Shown piece by piece: positions 57,062-64,000 of a stretch of DNA of 64,000 bases. The notes below the pieces were generated by a model. That model was given only the letters and a program-made list of their open reading frames with translations, was not told where the DNA came from and searched no databases. The translations under genes were made by a program, and so were the position numbers. Source of the DNA: Intestinimonas butyriciproducens (GTDB lineage Bacteria; Bacillota; Clostridia; Oscillospirales; Butyricicoccaceae); NCBI RefSeq assembly GCF_016901775.1, contig NZ_JACJKW010000010.1:1-64000 (forward strand), read 5' to 3'. Position 1 is the stretch's first letter; every line of letters starts with the position of its first letter.

Positions 57062-57343
57062 TCAGCGGCCCACCACTTCGATGATTTTAGCTGCCAGCTG
57101 TGCCCCTTCCGGGCTGGAAAGCAAAGTGGAGAGCAGCACACGGGCCTGATCCTGGTCGCCGCTGGCCGCGGCTGCTGCGGCGTTTTTGATGGCGTCGCCA
57201 CCGTCGCTGGCCAGCATGGCAATGAGCTGACGGCCGCTTTCGGTGCTCACCACACTGTTGAGCTTATCCAGACTTTTTACAATTTTGGCCCCTTGGGGAC
57301 TGGCCATGAGGACCTTGGCAAGGTTTTCGTAATCGTTTTGCAT
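57062..57343 (-). CDS. Small alanine-rich protein with internal duplication, first gene of trio
   Basis: A 93-residue helical protein. Two segments match each other: KVLMASPQGAKIVKSLDKL (about 10-28) and STLLSSPEGAQLAAKIIEVV (about 72-91), both L-x-x-S-P-x-G-A-x-x-x-x-K. Between them is an alanine run. GGGAGGAGATAC precedes the ATG. No family known to me; co-transcribed with the two genes downstream. Confidence 0.75.
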   Translation of the reverse strand: MQNDYENLAKVLMASPQGAKIVKSLDKLNSVVSTESGRQLIAMLASDGGDAIKNAAAAAASGDQDQARVLLSTLLSSPEGAQLAAKIIEVVGR

Positions 57344-57503
57344 GATGTATCTCCTCCCATGGGCTTTTCAACACAGTATATGCATTGAAAAACCCTTCGG
57401 TTCCGAAAAAACGAAAAAATTTCCGCTGCCCCCTTTCTTTTTTCATGCAAGTGATGTATCCTAAAAGCCAAGATCAAACAAAACGGAAAAGAGGAGGGAT
57501 GGG

Positions 57504-57971
57504 ATGAAGCTGTGCGTGGCTTCCGACTCCCACGGGAATTTCGATGCACTGTGCCGGATGTTGGAGAAAGAAAATCCCCACTGTCTGCTTTTTTTGGGTG
57601 ATGGTGTGCGGGACGCAGAGGATGCGGGAATGCTGTTCGGCTGCCAGGTGCTGGCGGTGGCGGGCAACTGCGATCTGATGTGCCAGGAGCCTTTGACCAG
57701 GACGCCTCAGCCGGAGGGGGTGCGGCTTTTTCTCAGCCACGGCCACCGTTTTGGCGTCAAGGATGGGCTGGATGAATTTCTTCGGGCGGCCCAGCAGGCT
57801 GGTGCCCAGGCAGCTTTTTTCGGTCATACCCATCAGCCGGTAGCGCTAGAAAAGTGGCCGGTCCCTTTGTATAATCCGGGAAGCATTGGTTATGGAGGTA
57901 CTTATCTTCGTCTGGAGATCGACCAGGGCCAATTTTCCTGTAGTTTAGAAAGGATCGATAAGGATGTATAA
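57504..57971 (+). CDS. YfcE/MJ0936-type metallophosphodiesterase
   Basis: A 155-residue small metallophosphoesterase. Motifs are ASDSHG (6-11), GDGVRD, GNCD, SHGHRFG, GHTHQP and NPGS, the order seen in YfcE. It probably cleaves a phosphodiester with two metal ions; natural substrate unknown. GGAGGGATGGG precedes the ATG. Its stop lies inside the next gene (8-base overlap). Confidence 0.9.
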   Translation: MKLCVASDSHGNFDALCRMLEKENPHCLLFLGDGVRDAEDAGMLFGCQVLAVAGNCDLMCQEPLTRTPQPEGVRLFLSHGHRFGVKDGLDEFLRAAQQAGAQAAFFGHTHQPVALEKWPVPLYNPGSIGYGGTYLRLEIDQGQFSCSLERIDKDV

Positions 57972-58491
57972 ACAGATTTTGCAAGGCTTCCACCGCAAGG
58001 CGGTGCCCTTTTCCCTGTGGGTAGGTTTTTTTCTGCTGATGATCAGCTTTTATGAGGCCATTTGGCAGACTCCCTACGCCACGCCGGTGCATTTTCTCAT
58101 TCCGGCGCTGCTGTTTTGTCTGGTCACGGTGGTGATCTGCGGTTATTCTTTTGTATCCTATGAATACCGGCTGATGCACGATCACCTGTTTATCCGCCTC
58201 CAGCTGATGGGACATCCTATAAAGGCCAAAGTGATTGCGTTGGGAAACCCGGAATGTATTCTGGTGGAGAGCTGCTCCATCGGCAGCACGCTGGGGAGAG
58301 GCAAACAGCATTACTATCTGCCCCTCATTGGCCGGGATCGGTGCTGTATGCTTCGTTACCGGGACAAGGGCGTACTGCGGTATTTGGTGTTTCGTCCTTG
58401 CTCTGTGCTGGTGGATATGATCCGCCTTCAGCTGGAAAGCGAGCGGGCCAGCCGGAGAGAAGAGGAAGAAAAACGGGAAAATGAAAAATAG
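57964..58491 (+). CDS. Membrane protein with PH-like cytoplasmic domain, unknown function
   Basis: A 175-residue protein with two N-terminal membrane helices (FSLWVGFFLLMISFY, about 16-30, and IPALLFCLVTVVICGYSFV, about 46-64) and a soluble part. The soluble part's strand pattern (YRLMHDHLFIRLQLMG, ILVESCSIGSTLG, YYLPLIGRDRCCMLRYRDKGV) suggests a bacterial PH-like domain. A charged tail ends it. Overlaps the phosphoesterase by 8 bases. Family not certain. Confidence 0.65.
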   Translation: MYKQILQGFHRKAVPFSLWVGFFLLMISFYEAIWQTPYATPVHFLIPALLFCLVTVVICGYSFVSYEYRLMHDHLFIRLQLMGHPIKAKVIALGNPECILVESCSIGSTLGRGKQHYYLPLIGRDRCCMLRYRDKGVLRYLVFRPCSVLVDMIRLQLESERASRREEEEKRENEK

Positions 58492-58502
58492 GCTATAGAT
58501 GC

Positions 58503-58547
58503 AAGAGCAGGGAGAGGAAGTGTTTCCTCTCCCTGCTCTTTACTTTT
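58503..58547 (+). terminator. Long-stem terminator
   Basis: A 17-bp perfect stem (58503-58519 with 58524-58540) with a 4-base loop, then TACTTTT. Confidence 0.88.
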
Positions 58548-58616
58548 GGATATGGCGGTGATATATTGAAATTAGTACAGAAAAATATAACTGCATTATG
58601 GTGAGGAGGTATGGGT

Positions 58617-61361
58617 GTGAAGAGGAAATGTTCTTTGTTGCTGGCCATCCTGTTTTGTCTTACATTGCTGCCGTTTTCGTCCTTGCCGGCGCAGGGCGCG
58701 GGAGAGACCGAAAAAACGCTGGATTTTCAGAACCAGCGCACGGTCACAGAAAATTATTTTGTCATGGAGAATGGGGACCTGTATCATGGGAACTCCCGGG
58801 CGTATGAAGGCCAGCTGACAGAAGGGTCAAATACATACACGGGCCAGTGCCAGTTTGAAAAAGTAGAAGGAATTTCCAATGTCATCCATGTGGCGGAATC
58901 GCTGAATCAGACCCTGGCCGTCACAGAGGATGGCAGCCTGTACACCTGGGGGAAAAATCACAATGGGCAGTTGGGCCTGGGTGATACAGTGGATCGGGAT
59001 ACTCCTCAGAAGGTGGAAGGTCTTCCTCCTGTGATTTCGGCAGATATTTCTGAGACGCATGGGATTGCCGTCACAGAGGATGGCAGTGTCTATGTGTGGG
59101 GAAGTGTCTACATGGGAGACGATGCAAAATGGAACCCGATCTGGAAAAAGTACACCTCACCCCACAAAGTGGAGGGTGTTCCTGCTGGCCTCCAGGTTTC
59201 CACTGGAGGGGGTAATTTCACTTTGGTGACCCAGAATGGTGATCTGTATACCTGGGGCGTGGGTCAAAATGGCTATGCAGAGGGGCTTCCTCAATACAGC
59301 CCTGTGCCAACAAAGATTCTTTCCAATGTGAAGATGGCAGTGAGCAGAAAGTGGAGTAGCTATGCCATTACCAACAATGGGACTTTATATGGCTGGGGTG
59401 AAAACTGGGATAGCTCTCTGGGGCTTTCGGGAGGGAAAGTTTGGGAGCCCACCCGAATTATGACCCATGTGAGCCGGGTGAGTATGGACTGGTATAAATC
59501 TGCCATTGCTATTACTGAGAGCGGAGAGCTTTATATGTGGGGATTCTATGGCGATAGAGCCTATGAAAATCATGAGATGGATGAATGGTCCTTCTCTATC
59601 CCCGAGAAGGTTGACTGCGGCGATACCGCTGTGGCCGATGTGGTGGCCCAGGGGACAGACACCCTGATTCTCACCCAGGACGGCGGGTTATATCTGTGGA
59701 ATATCGGTCCGGTCTATGATGTTGGCTGGGATCTCAAACAGGTGACCACCGGCGTGATGGTGCCGGAGCAGCTGCAAAGGGAGCCGAACCCGCCGGAGGA
59801 ACCTGGAAACCGCCCCTTGGATCAAAAAGGAATCTTTGATGCAGAGTATTTTGTGGACCCCGCAGGGGATCTTTATTCCTTTGGCGATGGGAGTGAAAAG
59901 CAAGTGACAACCCCTGGCAAGGTGGCCTATTGCGATGATGACCTGATCATCACCCGGGATGGCAGCCTGTATCTGTGGGAAGGCAAGTGGGTGAAGAAGG
60001 AGGGCCTGCCTCCTGTGCTCAAGGCAGACCGTTGGAAAGAAAACGGCATAGCGATAACGATGAACGGGGTCTATGTCTGGGGAAATGTGTATACCGGGGA
60101 TGATGCAAACTGGAATCCCATTATAGAAAAATGGGACACGCCCCAAAATATCAACTGGTCCGCTGCGGATGTGGCCTGCGGCCCTGGTGTTTTTGCCCTT
60201 GTTACAGCAGATGGAAAACTGTATACCTGGGGCATGGGTCCCATGGGTGAGACCGGCTATGGGGAAGGAAATCCCAAGAACAGTGCAGAACCTCGTTGGA
60301 TTCTTTCCGATGTACTCACAGTGCAGTGTGATGAATACACCTGCCAGGCTCTCACCGAAGATGGAGACCTTTATGTGTGGGGCGGCAATTTTGAACATCG
60401 GTCTCTGGGGATGGATGACTTCTATGTGATGGAGCCCACCCGGCTGATGCGGAATGTGCAGCAGGCCGAGCTGGATCGCTTTTCCGGCGCAGCCCTGACC
60501 CAGGATGGACAGCTGTATCTGTGGGGCTATTACCAGGGAAAGGACAACGATCCTCAGGAAGAGCAATACCGGCTGCCGGAACCCACATTGGTGGATACGG
60601 GCGATCTGCGCTTTACCGAGCTGGCCTATGGCGGAACCCGGAGCGCCCTTCTGGCCACCGATGGAACACTGTGGCAGTGGAACATCGATGGCGTGACAAA
60701 GGATCAGCTGGGTAAACAGAGCCTGACCAAGGTTGCAGAGGAAATCAGGATGCTTGGTGCCGCTTGTGGGTCGATGGACAATTTTGTTCAGGAGCGGACC
60801 TATCAGCAAGGTCAGTTCTCCGATGTGGATGAAAACGCCTGGTATGGGGCGAATCAGCAGGGCGCCATTCAGGGGGCCTATGAGCTGGGCCTGATGGATG
60901 GCATGGGAGATGGAACCTTTGCCCCGGGAGAGTACTTGTCTTGCAGCGAAGCCATTAAAATGGCCAGTGTGGTGCGCAGCATTTATACAGATGATGGTGT
61001 GGACCTGACTGGCGGGGAACCTTGGGATGCTCCCTATCGGGCTTACAGTATTTTGGAGGGAATCATCCCCTTTGAAAGGAAGAGTGAATTTTATTGGCGG
61101 TGCAGCCGTAGCCAGATGGCCTATCTCTTTGCCCGCGCTCTGCCGGAAGAGGAACTGGAACCGGTGGAGGGTGCGATCCTGCCGCCCGATGTGAGTGATG
61201 ACCAGACCTACGCCAAGGAGATCCGGCTTTTGTATCAGGCAGGGATTTTGCAGGGAAGTGATGCAGAAGGCAACTTCCATCCCGGTGATTGGATCACCCG
61301 GGCGGAAGCGACCGCAATTCTCAACCGGCTGTGCCAGAAGGATGCACGGATAGGTGCATAG
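58617..61361 (+). CDS. Secreted double RCC1-propeller protein with C-terminal SLH repeats
   Basis: A 914-residue cell-surface protein. It has a signal peptide (SLLLAILFCLTLLPFSSLPAQG, about 5-26). About 14 RCC1-type blades follow, recognisable by repeats such as TEDGSLYTWGKNHNGQLGLGD, arranged as two similar propellers (about 35-385 and 400-720). Three S-layer homology segments end the protein (about 735-905: FSDVDENAWYG, PPDVSDDQTYAKEI and others). Propellers likely bind ligands or proteins outside the cell while SLH holds the wall. Start GTG 58617 is 6 bases after AGGAGGT; the ATG 6 bases earlier touches the ribosome site. Confidence 0.92.
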   Translation: MKRKCSLLLAILFCLTLLPFSSLPAQGAGETEKTLDFQNQRTVTENYFVMENGDLYHGNSRAYEGQLTEGSNTYTGQCQFEKVEGISNVIHVAESLNQTLAVTEDGSLYTWGKNHNGQLGLGDTVDRDTPQKVEGLPPVISADISETHGIAVTEDGSVYVWGSVYMGDDAKWNPIWKKYTSPHKVEGVPAGLQVSTGGGNFTLVTQNGDLYTWGVGQNGYAEGLPQYSPVPTKILSNVKMAVSRKWSSYAITNNGTLYGWGENWDSSLGLSGGKVWEPTRIMTHVSRVSMDWYKSAIAITESGELYMWGFYGDRAYENHEMDEWSFSIPEKVDCGDTAVADVVAQGTDTLILTQDGGLYLWNIGPVYDVGWDLKQVTTGVMVPEQLQREPNPPEEPGNRPLDQKGIFDAEYFVDPAGDLYSFGDGSEKQVTTPGKVAYCDDDLIITRDGSLYLWEGKWVKKEGLPPVLKADRWKENGIAITMNGVYVWGNVYTGDDANWNPIIEKWDTPQNINWSAADVACGPGVFALVTADGKLYTWGMGPMGETGYGEGNPKNSAEPRWILSDVLTVQCDEYTCQALTEDGDLYVWGGNFEHRSLGMDDFYVMEPTRLMRNVQQAELDRFSGAALTQDGQLYLWGYYQGKDNDPQEEQYRLPEPTLVDTGDLRFTELAYGGTRSALLATDGTLWQWNIDGVTKDQLGKQSLTKVAEEIRMLGAACGSMDNFVQERTYQQGQFSDVDENAWYGANQQGAIQGAYELGLMDGMGDGTFAPGEYLSCSEAIKMASVVRSIYTDDGVDLTGGEPWDAPYRAYSILEGIIPFERKSEFYWRCSRSQMAYLFARALPEEELEPVEGAILPPDVSDDQTYAKEIRLLYQAGILQGSDAEGNFHPGDWITRAEATAILNRLCQKDARIGA

Positions 61362-61399
61362 CAGCAAATTGTTCATGGAAAACATCCATCCAATAGAAA

Positions 61400-61433
61400 C
61401 AGCCCGGACAGAAGCCTGTCCGGGCTGTTTTTG
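61400..61433 (+). terminator. Intrinsic terminator
   Basis: AGCCCGGACAG-AAGC-CTGTCCGGGCTGTTTTT. Confidence 0.9.
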
Positions 61434-61444
61434 TGAAAATGAGA

Positions 61445-61672
61445 CTATTTCTGGTTTTCAGGGAAAAGCTCTTCCAGCAGCTCTTCTGCCTGCGTTTTGC
61501 TCTTCGGCGGGACATGAATCCGGAGCCGCTCCTGCACACCGCCCCGCATGACAAGACCAGCACCATAGACTGGCACAGAGGTGGCGGGAATACCTGCCTT
61601 TTGCAATGCTTCCATCAGCATTTCTGCCCACATGGCCTCTTTTTCAGTGAGAAAAACATAACTGGTTTCCAT
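61445..61672 (-). CDS. DUF2007 family small protein
   Basis: A 75-residue protein matching DUF2007-type small proteins: helix AMWAEMLMEALQKAGIPAT, strand VPVYGAGL, then VQERLRIHVPPKSKTQAEELLEEL. Such proteins are labelled putative signal transducers; the role is unknown. AAGGAGGAAC precedes the ATG. Confidence 0.75.
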   Translation of the reverse strand: METSYVFLTEKEAMWAEMLMEALQKAGIPATSVPVYGAGLVMRGGVQERLRIHVPPKSKTQAEELLEELFPENQK

Positions 61673-61722
61673 CCTGTTCCTCCTTTCTTGATGGGGGGGA
61701 GCTTATGCTTTTTTCATCGTTA

Positions 61723-62469
61723 TCACTTGGTGATAATCTTAGGTTTGCCATTTTGATAGAAAAGCCAAATGGACGATACAAGTGCGGCAATCAATCCCAC
61801 CGCCAAAATCCAATTTGCCTTGATGACAAACATGGAAAGCATCAGGTTTGAAAATCCATGGAAGATTGCACAGCAAAATACACTGGCCGTCTTCTGGTAC
61901 AGCACAGCAAGCCAAAAACTCAGAATCAAACCGTAGATGCAATACAGACCGAAGTGGATGTTTTGGTGAGACATGCCTTCTATGAACCAAAGGGGGATAT
62001 GCCACATCATCCATACACAGCCGGTTATCAATGCTGCAACGGGGAATGGGAACTTTTTTTCAAGCTCAGGCTGCATCGTGCCGCGCCATCCCAGCTCTTC
62101 ATTGCCGCCGCTGACCAATGTGGCAGATAACAGCACGACCGGCGCTGTATACCAGGGGAGCTGAGGGTTGAGTTCCATGGAGGAAAGGCCGATGACGGCT
62201 GCCTGTATAACACAGAATAGCAGCAGATACCAGAAGCTATTTTTTTGACAGGAGAAAATGAAGCGCAACACCGGTTTGGGCCCTTTTTCAGGCAGCAGCA
62301 AGATGGCAGAAATCGTCGGCCCGAAACCACCGATGGCAAACAAAAGAGTAAACAGGCCTTGGGAAGAATGAAGAATGTTCCGGTTTGTTAGCAATGCCAG
62401 GCCCCACCAGAATGTATAGGTGATGGCAAAGGTGATCACTATATATGTGATGATTTTTTTCCTGTTCAT
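61723..62469 (-). CDS. CPBP-family intramembrane metalloprotease (CAAX protease type)
   Basis: A 248-residue polytopic protein with about seven hydrophobic segments and the three CPBP motifs: EELGWRG (E-E-x-x-x-R, about 124-130), WHIPLW (H-x-x-x-W), and HGFSN. Members cleave membrane-tethered peptides, often in peptide-antibiotic self-protection, but here no bacteriocin cluster is near. GGAGTGACACCG lies before ATG 62469. Confidence 0.9.
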   Translation of the reverse strand: MNRKKIITYIVITFAITYTFWWGLALLTNRNILHSSQGLFTLLFAIGGFGPTISAILLLPEKGPKPVLRFIFSCQKNSFWYLLLFCVIQAAVIGLSSMELNPQLPWYTAPVVLLSATLVSGGNEELGWRGTMQPELEKKFPFPVAALITGCVWMMWHIPLWFIEGMSHQNIHFGLYCIYGLILSFWLAVLYQKTASVFCCAIFHGFSNLMLSMFVIKANWILAVGLIAALVSSIWLFYQNGKPKIITK

Positions 62470-62572
62470 CGGTGTCACTCCTTGTGTGAATAGGTATATG
62501 TAGGCAGGGCGGCAGAACAAAAACAGCGGTGCAGCCCCTTCTTATTTGCGGGCACGGCTGGTATCCGTCCTT

Positions 62573-63202
62573 TTATTTCCCTTGCCCCTGGGGACAGATG
62601 TCCAGCAGGAAACAGGCAGTGCATTTGGGAGAGCGGGCGGTGCAGATATCCCGGCCAAAGTGGACGAAACGATGACAGGTGTCGTTTTGATCGGCTGGAG
62701 CAATGAGCTTTTTCAGATCCATCTCCACCTGATAGGGGTCCTTGCTTTTGGTCAGCCCCAGCCGGCCGGAGATGCGGATACAGTGGGTATCGGCCACAAT
62801 GGCCGGCTTACCGAACAGATCGCCCAGGATCAGGTTGGCCGTTTTGCGTCCCACACCGGGCAGTTTGAGCAGTTCCTCCATGGTGTCGGGGACTTTGCCC
62901 TCATGGTTTTCCAGCAGAGCCTGGGCGCATTTTTGAATATCCATGGCCTTGACCCGGTACAGGCCACAGGGCTTGACCACTTCCATCAGTTCCGAAAGAT
63001 CGGCTCCGGCGATGGCCTCCAGGCTGTCCCAACGGGAAAACAGTTCTTTGGTTACCACATTCACCCGGGCATCGGTGCATTGGGCCGACAGCCGGGTGGC
63101 AAATAAAAGCTCATAGTCCTTCCGGGCCACCAGGGAACAGGAGGCAGGATAATGTTCTTTCAGGGCTTCGACGATCAGAGCTGCTCGTTCTTTTTTTCGC
63201 AT
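62573..63202 (-). CDS. nth: Endonuclease III
   Basis: A 209-residue base-excision repair glycosylase/AP lyase. The helix-hairpin-helix with the catalytic lysine is LPGVGRKTAN (about 114-123), the catalytic aspartate is in VADTHCIR, and the 4Fe-4S cluster cysteines follow C-x6-C-x2-C-x5-C (CTARSPKCTACFLLDIC). Length is typical. GGACGGTGA precedes ATG 63202. It is divergent from glyA. Confidence 0.94.
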   Translation of the reverse strand: MRKKERAALIVEALKEHYPASCSLVARKDYELLFATRLSAQCTDARVNVVTKELFSRWDSLEAIAGADLSELMEVVKPCGLYRVKAMDIQKCAQALLENHEGKVPDTMEELLKLPGVGRKTANLILGDLFGKPAIVADTHCIRISGRLGLTKSKDPYQVEMDLKKLIAPADQNDTCHRFVHFGRDICTARSPKCTACFLLDICPQGQGK

Positions 63203-63433
63203 AGCGATTCACCGTCCAAAGAAAATATTTTGTCACATGGTAGCTCATTCCGTTTGCAGCGGGAAAAGGTCGGGCAAAATGCACAGGGCACCTGGGGATT
63301 GCCTTGGAAATTTCGACGAAGAAATGGGAGAGATGTGGGGAAAACCCGTTTTTCCACATTTTACACCGTCAAATATGGCCGAAAATAAGAATTTTCATAG
63401 GAATGAGGGGATGGATTCCATTATAGCAAAGAG

Positions 63434-63462
63434 TTGAAATAAAAACAATTCGAGTATATAAT
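63434..63462 (+). promoter_or_regulatory. Promoter of glyA in the 312-base nth-glyA gap
   Basis: TTGAAA (63434-63439), 17 bases, TATAAT (63457-63462). The rest of 63203-63514 has no clear gene, riboswitch or repeat; a short CAAATAT/GGCCG stretch was examined without result. Confidence 0.8.
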
Positions 63463-63514
63463 GGAACCAAGGTTTCGGCCTTTGATCAATGAAAATAAGG
63501 AGGTTGGATGCGCC

Positions 63515-64000
63515 ATGTTTCGAGAGAATATGGATTTGGTGAAGCAGTTCGATCCGGAGGTGGGCCAGGCCATTGAGCAGGAATACAACCGGCAGCGCCG
63601 CAATATCGAGCTGATCGCGTCAGAAAACATCGTCAGCCCCGCGGTCATGGCGGCTATGGGTACAGTCCTGACCAATAAATATGCGGAGGGATATCCCCGC
63701 AAACGCTATTATGGTGGTTGTGAATGTGTGGATGTGGTGGAAGACATCGCCCGGGACCGGGCCTGCAAGCTGTTTTCTGCTGATCATGCCAATGTGCAGC
63801 CCCACAGCGGTGCTTCGGCCAACATTGCCGTTTATTATGCTCTGGTCAAGCCCGGCGATACCGTTCTGGGCATGAACCTGGCCAACGGCGGTCACCTGAC
63901 CCACGGCAGCCCGGTAAATATTTCGGGTAATTATTATAATGTGGTTCCCTATAACCTGAACCCTGAAACCGAGACCATCGATTATGATGAGGTTCGCAAG
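63515..64000 (+). CDS. glyA: Serine hydroxymethyltransferase, N-terminal part (runs off the window)
   Basis: The first 162 codons of a PLP enzyme that interconverts serine and glycine with tetrahydrofolate. [19 protein letters not shown] (about 32-50), [18 protein letters not shown] (about 54-71), [15 protein letters not shown] and [11 protein letters not shown] are diagnostic. The Schiff-base lysine lies beyond the window. AAGGAGG is 11 bases before ATG 63515. With the serine operon at 2380-5727 it indicates local serine and one-carbon metabolism genes, though far apart. Confidence 0.96.
   Translation, partial: MFRENMDLVKQFDPEVGQAIEQEYNRQRRNIELIASENIVSPAVMAAMGTVLTNKYAEGYPRKRYYGGCECVDVVEDIARDRACKLFSADHANVQPHSGASANIAVYYALVKPGDTVLGMNLANGGHLTHGSPVNISGNYYNVVPYNLNPETETIDYDEVRK

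Noticed and set aside
63203-63514. Glycine or other riboswitch ahead of glyA.
   Set aside because: No recognisable aptamer core; the sequence between the promoter and the start is only about 50 bases.
1-64000. tRNA, rRNA or origin sequences.
   Set aside because: No T-loop GGTTCRA-type signatures in a foldable context, no rRNA stretches, and no DnaA-box clusters were noticed; a covariance search would be needed to be certain.

Overview
The window looks like a chromosomal segment of a spore-forming Firmicute of the class Clostridia, most likely a gut Oscillospiraceae/Ruminococcaceae-type bacterium. The reasons are GC-rich, RNY-biased codon use, strong Shine-Dalgarno sites with some GTG and TTG starts, a YpeB germination protein, an SLH-domain surface protein, TagO/MnaA-type envelope genes, and the PadR-DUF1700-DUF4097 operon typical of Firmicutes. 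The assignment is inferred from gene content only; no rRNA or tRNA gene was seen.

Layout. 1-8.6 kb: the tail of an IS3 transposase, a cysK-like/M19 dipeptidase pair, a serine-biosynthesis operon (aminotransferase, short SerA, DUF1015), a GNAT, a PAP2 phosphatase with a small membrane exporter, and DegV. 8.6-13.5 kb: lepA, bracketed by tandem copies of its own 5' and 3' ends joined by hairpin-rich cassettes, then hemW. 13.5-20.2 kb: a YczE-like membrane protein, a ribbon-helix-helix protein, clpB, then an orphan endolysin/holin cassette with two divergent XRE regulators around a palindromic operator. 20-31 kb: metallophosphoesterase, a GT39/GtrA/GT2 glycosylation operon, murC, a UgtP-like lipid glycosyltransferase, PadR-DUF1700-DUF4097, HAD and MATE genes. 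31-37 kb: secreted unknowns, GNAT, a second MATE, an iron-sulfur flavoprotein and an FrhB-like protein.

37-46 kb (minus strand): a nucleotide cluster read purA, then purF-carA-carB-nadE. carB is fused in frame to dapF. purA has a consensus promoter followed by an attenuator-like leader hairpin. 46-56 kb: an Isf-like flavoprotein, ypeB, then an operon running aminotransferase-trpS-tagO-mnaA-anchored unknown, a third MATE and a GNAT. 56-64 kb: three small proteins of unknown function, a YfcE-type phosphoesterase, a large secreted double RCC1-propeller protein with SLH repeats, DUF2007, a CPBP protease, nth, and the start of glyA.

The most unusual content is repetitive. Four copies of a ~175-195 bp element (8600, 17662, 53801, 55908) each lie between two copies of the host gene's own terminator hairpin. 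The element has TGTCGAA/TTCGACA-like ends and an internal hairpin whose stem shows compensatory base changes while the loop stays ACCTGYG. The lepA locus shows a comparable outcome on a larger scale: 63 bp of its 5' end and 80 bp of its 3' end are repeated around structured cassettes, leaving one intact gene. Together these suggest a non-autonomous mobile element, or several, that inserts at gene boundaries with long duplications and spares the host gene. That is inference and needs comparative genomics.
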